DNA of 64,000 nucleotides from Prauserella_A sp040645195. Lineage in GTDB: Bacteria; Actinomycetota; Actinomycetes; Mycobacteriales; Pseudonocardiaceae. This document shows positions 52,271-61,700 of this stretch, piece after piece. Location: NCBI RefSeq assembly GCF_040645195.1, contig NZ_JBEYXW010000009.1, positions 110,637-174,636 of the forward strand, given 5' to 3'. Position 1 is the stretch's first letter. Each line of letters opens with the position of its first letter. The translations under genes were made by a program, and so were the position numbers. The notes beneath the pieces are model-generated. The model had not been told where the DNA came from. It made no database searches and saw only the letters and a program-made list of their open reading frames with translations.

Positions 52271-52439
52271 AGAGAATTCTCCCGCTGGCATGGCTGCAGA
52301 GTGCACGGAGTTCGCGTTTCCGACCAGTGTTTGCTCTCTCCAAGAAAGCCATACAATTGATGGGCGAGGGCTGGAATGACGATATCCCCGGATCGCTTCC
52401 CCGGGCAGTCTTGACCGGCACTAGGCAAAGGACGAACGC

Positions 52440-55400
52440 TCAGAGCATTTCGCCGTTCCTCGTCCGGCGCCGCAGCGCGGGCCTGCTCGACGCGGCGAGG
52501 TCCTTCCGTCTGTCCGACAGGCCGGCGATGGTGCGTGCCGCGAACAACGTCCGGATGGAGAGCTCGAGGTTCAACGTCGTCCGGATCAGGCCGACCAGCC
52601 GGATCGCGCGCAGCGAGTTGCCACCGAGATCGAAGAAGTCCTCGTCGATGCCCACCGCCCGGTTCAGCTCGAGCACCTCGGCGAACGCCTCGGCCAGCAC
52701 CTGCTCGGGATGGTCGCGCGGGGCCCGGTGCGGCCGGTCGTCGAACACGGGGTCCGGCAGCAGCGCCCGGTCCACCCTCCCGCCGGGTGTCGCCGGCAGG
52801 TGCTCCACCACGTCGAACACCGAGGGCACCATGGTTTCCGGCAGGCGTTCCGCGGCGAACCGGCGGAGCTCGGCCACGGAGGGGCCGTGGTCGCGCACCG
52901 GGACCACATAGGCCACCAGCCGCTGCTGCCCGGCGGCGTCCTCCCTGGCGACCACCACCGACCGGGCCAGCCCGGGGTGCTCGGCCAGTACCTCCTCGAT
53001 CCGGGCGGGCTCGACCAGCTCGCCGCGGATCTCGGCCTGGCCGCCGGTCCGGCCGACGTGGTCCAGGTGGCCGCCGGTGCCCCACCGGACCCGGTCGCCG
53101 GTCCGGTACATGAGCCCGCCGGGCGCACCGAACGGGCACGGGACGAACCGTTCCGCGGTCAGCCCCGGCCGCCCGCGGTAGCCACGCGCCACGCCGGACC
53201 CGGCCACGTACAGCTCACCGGCCACGCCCGCGGGGACCGGCGTCAAACCCGGCCCCAGCACGTGGAAAGCCGTGTCACCCGGTTCGTCCTCGCCCGGCAG
53301 GTTGAGAACTGCCGTCTCCGCCGAACCGTGCTCGACGACGATCGTGAGCTCGGGGCAGGCGTCCCGCACCCGCCGCACGGCGGCCGCGGGCACCCGGTCA
53401 CCACCGGTCCACACCTCGCGCAGCCCGGCGAACCACGCGGGGCGTTCCGCCGCGATCGCCGAGAACAGGCCGACGGGCAGCCACATCGCGGAGATGCCGT
53501 TCGCCGTGCGCATCCCGGTCAGCGCGTCGGCGTCCGGCTCTCCCGGCGTGGCTACCACCACCCGTCCGCCGGTCAGCACGGACCCCCACCATTCGACGGC
53601 GAACCCGTCGCCGCTGTGCGGGGAGTGCCACAGCACGGTGTGCGGGCCGCGGTCGGTGACCAGCCGCCGCAGGTTCCGGTGCGTCACCTCGACGCCGGTG
53701 GCCGCACCGGAGCCGGGCAGCACGGCCACCAGGTTGTCCTCCCGCGGAGAGGCCGGGATCTCAGGTACACCACCGGAATCCGCGCAGAGGTCGGCGAACG
53801 GGATCACCGGCACGTCCGGCTCGGCGAGCGACGCCCCGGCCGCCGTCGCACCGGTGATCAGCACGCGCGCCGAGGATTCGGCGACCATCGACCGGATCCG
53901 GCCCGCGGGCGACGCGGGATCGATCAGCAGGTAGGCCGCGCCCGTTTTCACCACCGCGAGCAGGGCGACGGCCAGGTCCGCCGATCGAGGCATCGCCACC
54001 GCCACAACCGTCTCGGCTCGGACCTGCCTGCGTCGCAGCGCCGCGGCCACGAGGCTCGACCGCTCGTCCAGCACCCGGTACGAGACCGCCGAGTCCCCGG
54101 CCACCACCGCGACGGCGTCGGGAGTCCGCTGCACCTGCCGGGCGAACAGCTCCGGAACCGTTGCACCCGGAACCACCGCCTCCGCGTGGTCCGGCGCGGG
54201 CAGCACCCGGTCCCGTTCGGCGGTGCTCAGCACGTCCACGGCACCGACCGGCTGTGCGTGGGCGGCTACCAGGCCGTGGATGAACGCGATCAGCTCCTCG
54301 CCGAGGAACCGCAGCTCCGCACGGGAGTACAGGCCCGCGGGGGCGTCGAGCCGGAGGAACAGGTCGCTGTCGGCGCTGCCGTCGGTGTAGGTGGTGACCG
54401 TCAGTTCGTCGAAAGCCCCGATCGTCGCGCTCACGTGGCGCGCCGGGTGGCCGGCGAAGTGGAGCTGATCCCCGAGCTCGACGACGTTGAGGAGGGCACC
54501 GAAACAGCTGCGGCCGCTCAGGACGGCTCCGCTCACGCGCTGGATGTCGGAGTAGTGGCAGGCGGTGTGACCGGCGATCGCGTACGTCTCGTCGATGACC
54601 GCCTCGACGATCTCGGTGAAGCTCGCGCCGAGCGGCACGCGCGCCCGGACCGGGACCACGTTCACCGCCAGGCCGGGCACCTGGCTCGCCGCTCCGGCCC
54701 GGTTGCCCACGGCCAGCGAAAAGAGGAGCTCGGGACGATCGCAGCGGTGCCGCAGGTACACCGCCACCGCCCCGGCCAGCAGCGACGACATCCACACGCC
54801 CATGGACTTCGCCGCCTCGGTCCACGCGTCCGCCTCGGCACGCGTGACGGTCAGCGTCCGGCTCGTCATGCCGATGGCGCCGGCCAGCTCCGACCAGCGG
54901 TCGGCGCTGCTCACCGGTTCGGACAGGGCCGACCGCGCCGCGTCGGACTGGGCGACCGGCGGGATCCGCGCGGGTGCGGGCGCGCCGGTCAGGTAGGTGC
55001 GCCAGAACTCCGTGTCCTCGGCGAACGCCGGGGAGGCGCGGTACGCCGCTGCCTCGGCCGCGAACGGCTCGGCGGTCCACGGCTGGGGCAGGTCCGGTAT
55101 CCGCGTGCCCCGCTCCATCGCCGTGTACACGTCCGCGAGGCGCCGCGACAGCAGGTTTCCCGCGCCGTACCCGTCCGACACGAGGTGGTGGTAGGCGATC
55201 ACCACGAGCGAGCGGGCCGCCGCGAGCCGGACCACACCCAGCCTCAGCAGTACGTCGCGCTCCAGGTCGAACGGCTGCCCCACCAGGTCAGCCAGCGCCT
55301 CGCGGGCCGCCTGCTCGGGATCGGCCGCGTCGCGCAGGTCCAGGAGGAACGGCTCCCAGTCCGCCGGCTCCCTGGGCACCAGCCGCAGCTCGCCGCCGTC

Positions 55401-55595
55401 GTCGGCGAAGCCGGCCCGCAGCACCTCCGCCTCGGCGAGCACGTGGCGGAACGCCGCGGCCATGATGGCCGTGTCCAGCTCACCGTCCACGTCCCACAGG
55501 AACAGCGGGTGGTTCAACGTGTCCGGGGACATCCTCTGCGCCAGCCACAAGCCTCGCTGCGCGGACGACGCACTGAGCGAACGCACACAGACCAT
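52440..55595 (-). CDS. NRPS module C-A*-PCP with a degenerate A domain
   Basis: 1051 residues. The C domain (~5-450) has an intact HHLVSDG (136-142). The A domain (~475-950) keeps the fold and YRTGDR. It has lost the phosphate loop (LPGSGAATGVEV instead of YTSGSTGxPKGV, no Lys), YGPTE (HGSAET), DxQVKIRG (GGQAEIRGEL), and the catalytic Lys of A10 (GGRVDR, Arg940). It therefore should not activate an amino acid. The PCP keeps FDLGGNS (Ser994), so it can still carry. GAGGAG abuts the ATG at 55595; a GTG at 55586, 8-9 bases from it, may be the true start. The C domain should join the upstream polyketide to an amino acid delivered in trans. Confidence 0.9.
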   Translation of the reverse strand: MVCVRSLSASSAQRGLWLAQRMSPDTLNHPLFLWDVDGELDTAIMAAAFRHVLAEAEVLRAGFADDGGELRLVPREPADWEPFLLDLRDAADPEQAAREALADLVGQPFDLERDVLLRLGVVRLAAARSLVVIAYHHLVSDGYGAGNLLSRRLADVYTAMERGTRIPDLPQPWTAEPFAAEAAAYRASPAFAEDTEFWRTYLTGAPAPARIPPVAQSDAARSALSEPVSSADRWSELAGAIGMTSRTLTVTRAEADAWTEAAKSMGVWMSSLLAGAVAVYLRHRCDRPELLFSLAVGNRAGAASQVPGLAVNVVPVRARVPLGASFTEIVEAVIDETYAIAGHTACHYSDIQRVSGAVLSGRSCFGALLNVVELGDQLHFAGHPARHVSATIGAFDELTVTTYTDGSADSDLFLRLDAPAGLYSRAELRFLGEELIAFIHGLVAAHAQPVGAVDVLSTAERDRVLPAPDHAEAVVPGATVPELFARQVQRTPDAVAVVAGDSAVSYRVLDERSSLVAAALRRRQVRAETVVAVAMPRSADLAVALLAVVKTGAAYLLIDPASPAGRIRSMVAESSARVLITGATAAGASLAEPDVPVIPFADLCADSGGVPEIPASPREDNLVAVLPGSGAATGVEVTHRNLRRLVTDRGPHTVLWHSPHSGDGFAVEWWGSVLTGGRVVVATPGEPDADALTGMRTANGISAMWLPVGLFSAIAAERPAWFAGLREVWTGGDRVPAAAVRRVRDACPELTIVVEHGSAETAVLNLPGEDEPGDTAFHVLGPGLTPVPAGVAGELYVAGSGVARGYRGRPGLTAERFVPCPFGAPGGLMYRTGDRVRWGTGGHLDHVGRTGGQAEIRGELVEPARIEEVLAEHPGLARSVVVAREDAAGQQRLVAYVVPVRDHGPSVAELRRFAAERLPETMVPSVFDVVEHLPATPGGRVDRALLPDPVFDDRPHRAPRDHPEQVLAEAFAEVLELNRAVGIDEDFFDLGGNSLRAIRLVGLIRTTLNLELSIRTLFAARTIAGLSDRRKDLAASSRPALRRRTRNGEML

Positions 55596-55667
55596 CTCCT
55601 CGGAGAACTCGCGGTGTCCTGTCGACAGGACGGTCCGACCGGGCGGAAAGCGTTCCGGGCACAGGGA

Positions 55668-58600
55668 TCACGGCCGATCGCGGCCGGCCAGCAAGGACAT
55701 GAGGTGCCCGGCGATCAGTCTCGGTGACGGGTACCGCAGCACCAGCGTCGCCTTCAGCTTGAGCCCGGTCGACGCGGCCAGGCGCTTGCTCAGCTCCACC
55801 GACAGCAGCGAGTCGAAGCCGAGGAGCTTGAACTCCTGGTCGGGGTCCAAGGTCTCGCCCGCGGGGTGGCCGAGCACGACGGCGACCTTCCGCAGGACGT
55901 GGTCCAGCACGAGTGCCGTCCCGTCACCGTGCGGGAGGGTGGCGATCCGGTCCGCCAGGGAGACGGGGTGCTCGTCGTCGGGCGGGGGCGCCGCCACCAC
56001 CGCCGCCGCCGTGGGCGAGGAAGTCAGCCAGTACCGCTTCCGCTGGAACGCGTACGTCGGCAGCTCCACCCGCCGCCGCGTCCCGAAGACCGCGGCCCAG
56101 TCGACGGATCCACCGTGGACGTGCAGTCGCGCCAGCGAGCCGGCGACGGCCGCCACCTCTCCCCCGCCCCGCCGCGTCGAAGACAGGACCACCGCGCCGT
56201 CGACGTCCTCGGTGATCTCCTGCACCGGCGCGGCCAGCACGGGGTGCGGGCTCATCTCGACGAACACCCGGTGGCCGTCCGCGACCAGCCGCCGGACGGC
56301 GGATTCGAAGCGGACCCCCTCCCGCAGGTTGCGGTACCAGTAGTCGCCGGTCAGCTCCGCGGTGTCGATCCGGTGGCCGCGCAAGGTCGAGTAGAACGGC
56401 AGCGCCGACGTCGCCGGGCGCACGCCGGACAGGGGTTCGATCACCTGGTCGCGGATCTGGGCCACCTGGGGTGAATGGGAGGCGTAATCCACCGCGATCC
56501 GCCGCGCCGGCACGCCTTCGGCCGTCATCTTCTCGACGAACTCGTCGAGTGCGCCCGGTTCCCCGGACACCACCACCGAGCTGGGTCCGTTGACCACGGC
56601 AATGCACACCCGGTCCTGCCACGGTGCTAGCCGCGCCGCGACGAGGTCCTCGGCCTGCGCGACCGAGGCCATGCCGCCGCGACCGGTCAGAGCGACCAAG
56701 GCCTTGCTGCGCAACGCCACGACCTTGGTGGCGTCCCGCAGCGACAACGCACCGCAGACGCAGGCGGCGGCTATCTCGCCCTGGCTGTGCCCCACCACCG
56801 CCGCCGGCTCCACCCCCCAGGAGCGCCACAGCGCGGCCATGGCGACCATCACCGAGAACAACGTCGGCTGAACCACGTCCACCCGGTCCAGTTCCGGCGC
56901 TCCCGGCACGCCGCGCAGCACGTCGAGCAGCGGCCAATCGACCCATTCGGCCAGAGCCGCGGCGCACTCGTCCAGTGCCCGCGCGAAGACCGGGAAGGTG
57001 TCGTAGAGCTCCCGGCCCATGCCTGCCCACTGCGACCCCTGCCCGGGGAAGACGAAGACCACCCCGCCCGGGTTACTGGCGACACCGTGCGCCACCCCGG
57101 CGGACTCGGCGCCGTCACGCAACGACGCCAGCCCGCTCAGCAACTCGTCCCGGTCGCGGCCCAGCACGACCGCGCGATGCGGGAAGTGCGTCCGGCCCGA
57201 CACCAGGGACCAGCCGATGTCGGCGATGTCCACCTCTGGTGCGGCGACGGCGAACGCGCGCAGCTTCTCCGCCTGCCCCGCCAAGGCCGCCGCGCCCTTG
57301 CCGGAGACCGCCCACGGCACCAGCTCGCCGAGCACAGGACCGCGCCGGCCCGCCGGTTCGCCGGCTTGGTCCCGCGCGGGCTCTTCGAGGATCAGGTGCG
57401 CGTTGGTGCCGCTGACCCCGAACGACGACACCCCGGCCCGCCGCGGACCGTCCGCCCGGGTCCACTCCCGCTCCCGCGTCAGCAGTTCGACCGCGCCGCG
57501 GGACCAGTCCACGTGCCGGGACGGCGTCACCACGTGCAAGGTCTTCGGCAGCACACCGTGGTGCATGGCCTGCACCACCTTGATGACCCCGGCCACGCCG
57601 GCCGCGGCCTGGGTGTGACCGAGGTTCGACTTCAGGGACCCCAGCCACAGCGGCCGGTCCGGCGCGCGGTCCGTTCCGTAGGCCGCCAGCAGGGCGTGCG
57701 CCTCGACGGGGTCGCCGAGCTTGGTTCCGGTGCCGTGGGCCTCGACCACGTCCACCCCGGCGGGCGCGACCCCGGCGTTCGCCAGTGCCTGGCGGATCAC
57801 CTTCTCCTGCGCGAGTCCGCTGGGCGCGGTCAGCCCGTTGCTGGCGCCGTCCTGGTTCACGGCGGAGCCCCGGACGACGGCCAGCACCGGGTGCCCGTTG
57901 CGGCGGGCGTCGGACAACCGCTCCAGCAGCAGCACCCCGGCCCCCTCCGCCCAGCCGGTGCCGTCCGCGCTATCCGCGAAGGACCTGCACCGGCCGTCGG
58001 CCGACACCGCCCGCTGCCGGGAGAACTCCACGAAGAGCGCGGGCGTGGGTATCACCGACACTCCGCCGGCCAGCGCGAGCGAACACTCCCCCAGACGCAG
58101 GGACTGCGCCGCCAGGTGCATCGCCACCAGCGAGGACGAACAGGCCGTGTCCACGACGACCGCCGGCCCGGTCAGCCCCAGCTCGTACGCCACCCGGCCG
58201 GCCGCGAGGCTCTGCGCGCTGCCGTGCAGCAGGTAGCCCTCCAGCTCGTCGTTGCCCGCCGCCAGGAACCGCACCCCGTACTCCGACGAGCTCACCCCGG
58301 TGAAGACACCGACGCCGGTCCCCCGCACCTCGGCGGGCAGGATGCCCGCCCGCTCGAAGACCTCCCACGACGTCTCCAGCAGCAGCCGGTGCTGCGGATC
58401 GACCGCCAGCGCCTCACGGGGGCTGATGCCGAAGAAGTCCGCGTCGAAGCCGGCCACGTCCGTCAGGAAACCGCCGTGGCGCGTGTACGAGCTGCCGGCG
58501 GCGTCGGGGTCCGGGTCGTACACGTCCCGCCACCCCCGGTCGTCCGGGAACTCGGTCACGACATCCCGGCCACCGCGGACCACGTCCCACAACTCCTCGG

Positions 58601-58757
58601 GAGAGGACACCCCGCCCGGGTAGCGGCACGCCATCGCGACCACGGCGATCGGCTCGGCGCGGCCGGCCCTCAGTGCGTCGTTCTCCTGCCGCAACTGGTC
58701 GCGCTCCGCCAACAGCGCGCGGAGCGCCCGTTCGACCCGATCCGCCGAGTCGGTCAT
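55668..58757 (-). CDS. Type I PKS module: KS-AT-ACP
   Basis: 1029 residues. An N-terminal coiled-coil docking segment (~1-30) is followed by KS (~35-460) with Cys206 in DTACSSS, His341 in HGTGT and His381 in SNLGHT. AT (~570-870) has GHSQGE (Ser658) and YASH (758-761), the methylmalonyl-CoA signature. ACP has LGFDSLLSVEL (Ser983). There are no reducing domains, so the module leaves a beta-keto, alpha-methyl unit. The ATG follows the previous PKS stop by one base (TGACATG). The next protein is the C-A*-PCP NRPS. Confidence 0.95.
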   Translation of the reverse strand: MTDSADRVERALRALLAERDQLRQENDALRAGRAEPIAVVAMACRYPGGVSSPEELWDVVRGGRDVVTEFPDDRGWRDVYDPDPDAAGSSYTRHGGFLTDVAGFDADFFGISPREALAVDPQHRLLLETSWEVFERAGILPAEVRGTGVGVFTGVSSSEYGVRFLAAGNDELEGYLLHGSAQSLAAGRVAYELGLTGPAVVVDTACSSSLVAMHLAAQSLRLGECSLALAGGVSVIPTPALFVEFSRQRAVSADGRCRSFADSADGTGWAEGAGVLLLERLSDARRNGHPVLAVVRGSAVNQDGASNGLTAPSGLAQEKVIRQALANAGVAPAGVDVVEAHGTGTKLGDPVEAHALLAAYGTDRAPDRPLWLGSLKSNLGHTQAAAGVAGVIKVVQAMHHGVLPKTLHVVTPSRHVDWSRGAVELLTREREWTRADGPRRAGVSSFGVSGTNAHLILEEPARDQAGEPAGRRGPVLGELVPWAVSGKGAAALAGQAEKLRAFAVAAPEVDIADIGWSLVSGRTHFPHRAVVLGRDRDELLSGLASLRDGAESAGVAHGVASNPGGVVFVFPGQGSQWAGMGRELYDTFPVFARALDECAAALAEWVDWPLLDVLRGVPGAPELDRVDVVQPTLFSVMVAMAALWRSWGVEPAAVVGHSQGEIAAACVCGALSLRDATKVVALRSKALVALTGRGGMASVAQAEDLVAARLAPWQDRVCIAVVNGPSSVVVSGEPGALDEFVEKMTAEGVPARRIAVDYASHSPQVAQIRDQVIEPLSGVRPATSALPFYSTLRGHRIDTAELTGDYWYRNLREGVRFESAVRRLVADGHRVFVEMSPHPVLAAPVQEITEDVDGAVVLSSTRRGGGEVAAVAGSLARLHVHGGSVDWAAVFGTRRRVELPTYAFQRKRYWLTSSPTAAAVVAAPPPDDEHPVSLADRIATLPHGDGTALVLDHVLRKVAVVLGHPAGETLDPDQEFKLLGFDSLLSVELSKRLAASTGLKLKATLVLRYPSPRLIAGHLMSLLAGRDRP

Positions 58758-58758
58758 G

Positions 58759-61700
58759 TCAGCTGCCCCTCTCGTTCAGCGCCAGGTCGACGAGTGCGTC
58801 CAGGTCCAGGTCCGCCAGTTCGTCCGTGTGCGCCCGCGGCGCCTCCGGGATCCCGGCGTCCCTGGCACCCGGGGCCGGGCGCAGCAGGCTGAAGATGTGC
58901 TCACCCAGCTCGCGGGGGGTCGGGTAGTTGAAGACGACGGTCGACGGCAGGCGCAGTCCGGTCGAGGAACCCAGGCGGCCGCACAGTTCGACCGAGGTCA
59001 GCGAGTCGAGCCCGAGGTGGGTGAACGACAGATCGGCCTCGACGACGGCACCGGCGGGGTGCCCGAGAACCGTGGCGACGTGATCGCGGACCCAGTCCAC
59101 CACAGCCGCCCCGGCCTCCTCCGCCGGCAACGCGGCGAGCCTGGCGGACAGGCCGCCGTCCCTGGACTTGCTCGCCCCGTTCCGGCGTGGACCGCCGCTG
59201 CCGGTGAGATCGCGCAGCAGGTGCGGCAGTTCGCCGCCGGTCGAGTTCCGCAGGGCGCTGACGTCCAGCCGGGCCGGGATGAGGACCGGCGCGCCGATCG
59301 CGCACGCCGCGTCGAACAGGGCCAGTGCCTCGGGTGCCGCCATCGGGGCGATGCCCAGCCGCCGGATCCGCGAGCGGCTGGCCTGGGCCAGGTCCCCGGT
59401 CATGCCGCCGTCCTGGTGCCACCAGCCCCAGCACAGCGAGGTGCCTGCCCGTCCGGACGCCCGGCGTTGTGCCGCCAGACCGTCCAGGAACCCGTTGGCC
59501 GCGGCGTAGTTCGCCTGTCCCGGGGTGCCGAGCGTGCCCGCGAAGGCGGAGAACTGGATGAACGCCGACAGGGTGCGGTCCCTGGTCAGCTCGTGCAGGT
59601 TGACCGCACCGCCGACCTTGGGGCGCAGCACCCGTTCGACGCTCTCCGTCGTCAGCGACGCCACCGTGCCGTCCGCGAGCACACCCGCCGCGTGCACGAT
59701 CGCCGTCAGCGGGTATCCACCGGGCATGTCGGCGAGCACGGCCGCCACGGCGGCCGGGTCCGCGACATCGCATGCCGTGACCTTGACTGCCGCGCCCGCC
59801 TTCTCCAGGTCTGAGACCAGTTCGGCGGCGCCGTCGGCGGCCATGCCCCGGCGGCTCGCCAGCACTAGGCTCCGCACCCCGTGTTCGGCGACGAGGTGCC
59901 GCGCCACCTGCGAACCCACTCCCCCGGTCCCGCCCGTGACCAGCACGGTCCCACCGCCGAAGCCGTCGCCCACCTCGAGGACCAGCTTCCCGGTGTGGCG
60001 GCCTCGGCTCATCTCGCGGAAAGCGTGGCGCACGTCGCGGATGTGCCGGACGGAGATGGGGTTGAGGTGCACCCGCCCGCCGGCGAACAGCGCCATGACG
60101 GCCCGGAACATCTCGTTGATCAGGTCCGGGCCGGCCTCGTAGAGGTCGAAGGCCCGGTAGTCGACGCCGGGGTGATCGGCCGCGATCCGGCGGGGATCGC
60201 GGATATCGGTCTTCCCCATCTCGATGAAGCTCCCGCCTTCGGGGAGCAGCGTCAGCGAGGCGTCGACGAAGGCGTGCGCGAGGGAGTTCAGCACGACATC
60301 CACCCCGCGACCGCCGGAGGTTTCCAGGAATTTGCCCGCGAAGTCCAGATCCCGCGACGACGCCAGGTGGTCGTCGTCCAGTCCCAGGTCGCGCAGGGTT
60401 TGCCACTTGGCCGGGCTGGCGGTCGCGTAGATCTCGGCACCGGCGTGTTTCGCCAGCGCGACGGCGGCCAGGCCGACACCGCCCGCGGCGGCGTGGATGA
60501 GAATCCGCTGCCCCCTCGCGAGGTGCCGCACGTGGTGGAGCGCGTAGTAGGCGGTGAGGAAGGCGGCCGGCACGGACGCCGCCTCGGCGTAGCTCCATGC
60601 GCCGGGAATGGGCAGGATCATGCGGTGATCGGCCACGGCCACCCGGCCGAAGGCGCCCGGGAAGATGCCCATCACCCGGTCACCCGGCGACAGGTTCTTG
60701 ACGTCGCCGGCGACCTCCAGCACCGTTCCGGCACCCTCACCGCCGAGCCCGGCACCGAGGGCTGTCCCCGCCACCAGCCCGAGGGCGATCGTCACGTCCC
60801 GGAAGTTGAGCCCGGCGGCGTGCACGGCGATACGCACCTGCCCACCGCTCAGCGGCGCCTCCACCTCGGGGCAGGGAGTCCAGGCCAGGTTCTCCAGCGT
60901 CCCCTGGCTTCGGAGGCCCAGCCGGTGTGCGCCGGCCGGCGGTGGTGGGAGTTGCCCGCTCGGGGGTGCGGCCCGCGTCATGCGGGGGACGAGGTACGCG
61001 CCGCCTCGTACTGCCAGCTGGTCCTCGTCGACGGCGAGCGCGTCCGGGAGTCGCGTCAGAGACGCTTCGTCGTCGTCGATGTCCACCAGCCGGAACCGGC
61101 CGGGGTGCTCGGTCCGGGCGGACCGGACCAAGCCCCACACGGATGCGCCGGGGAGGCTTTCGACCTTCTCCCCGCCGCCGGTGTCGAGGGCCAGGCGGGT
61201 GAGCACCACCAGCGCGGCTCCGGCGAGCTGCTCCTCGGCGAGGAACCGCTGGACGCAGGCAAGCACCCGGGTGGTGGCGTCGCCGACCGCGGCGGTCAGC
61301 TCGATGTCGGCGAGGTAGAGATCGTCCAGGCAGAGAACGATGTGCCGGGGGCACTCCCCCGGCACATCGTCCAGGGACTCGATGAGCACGACGCTCTGGT
61401 CGCCGGCCGCCGCTACTCGCCCGGCCAGGCCGTTCTTCGCACCGAGAACGCACCACCGCCCGCGGTGAGTTTCCCGCTCGCCTGGCTGGACCGGCCGCCA
61501 TTCCAGGGCGAACAGCGAGCGCTCCTGCCCGCCACGCACCGAGTGCGGCAGCGCATTCGCCGGCCGCAACGTCAACGCCCCGACGTGCGCGATCTCGCGG
61601 CCTTGCTCGTCGGCGGCCGTCACCGCGACGACGCCGTCGCCCGCCGGTGAGATCCGGACCCGCAAGCCCGGCCCGCACGCGCCGGTCAGGGTCACCCCGG

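Noticed and set aside
52710..55727. 1005-codon open frame on the plus strand opposite the C-A*-PCP NRPS
   Set aside because: It is an antisense shadow of high-GC codon usage; composition is dominated by Arg, Gly, Val and His with no domain, while the minus strand shows C, A and PCP motifs.
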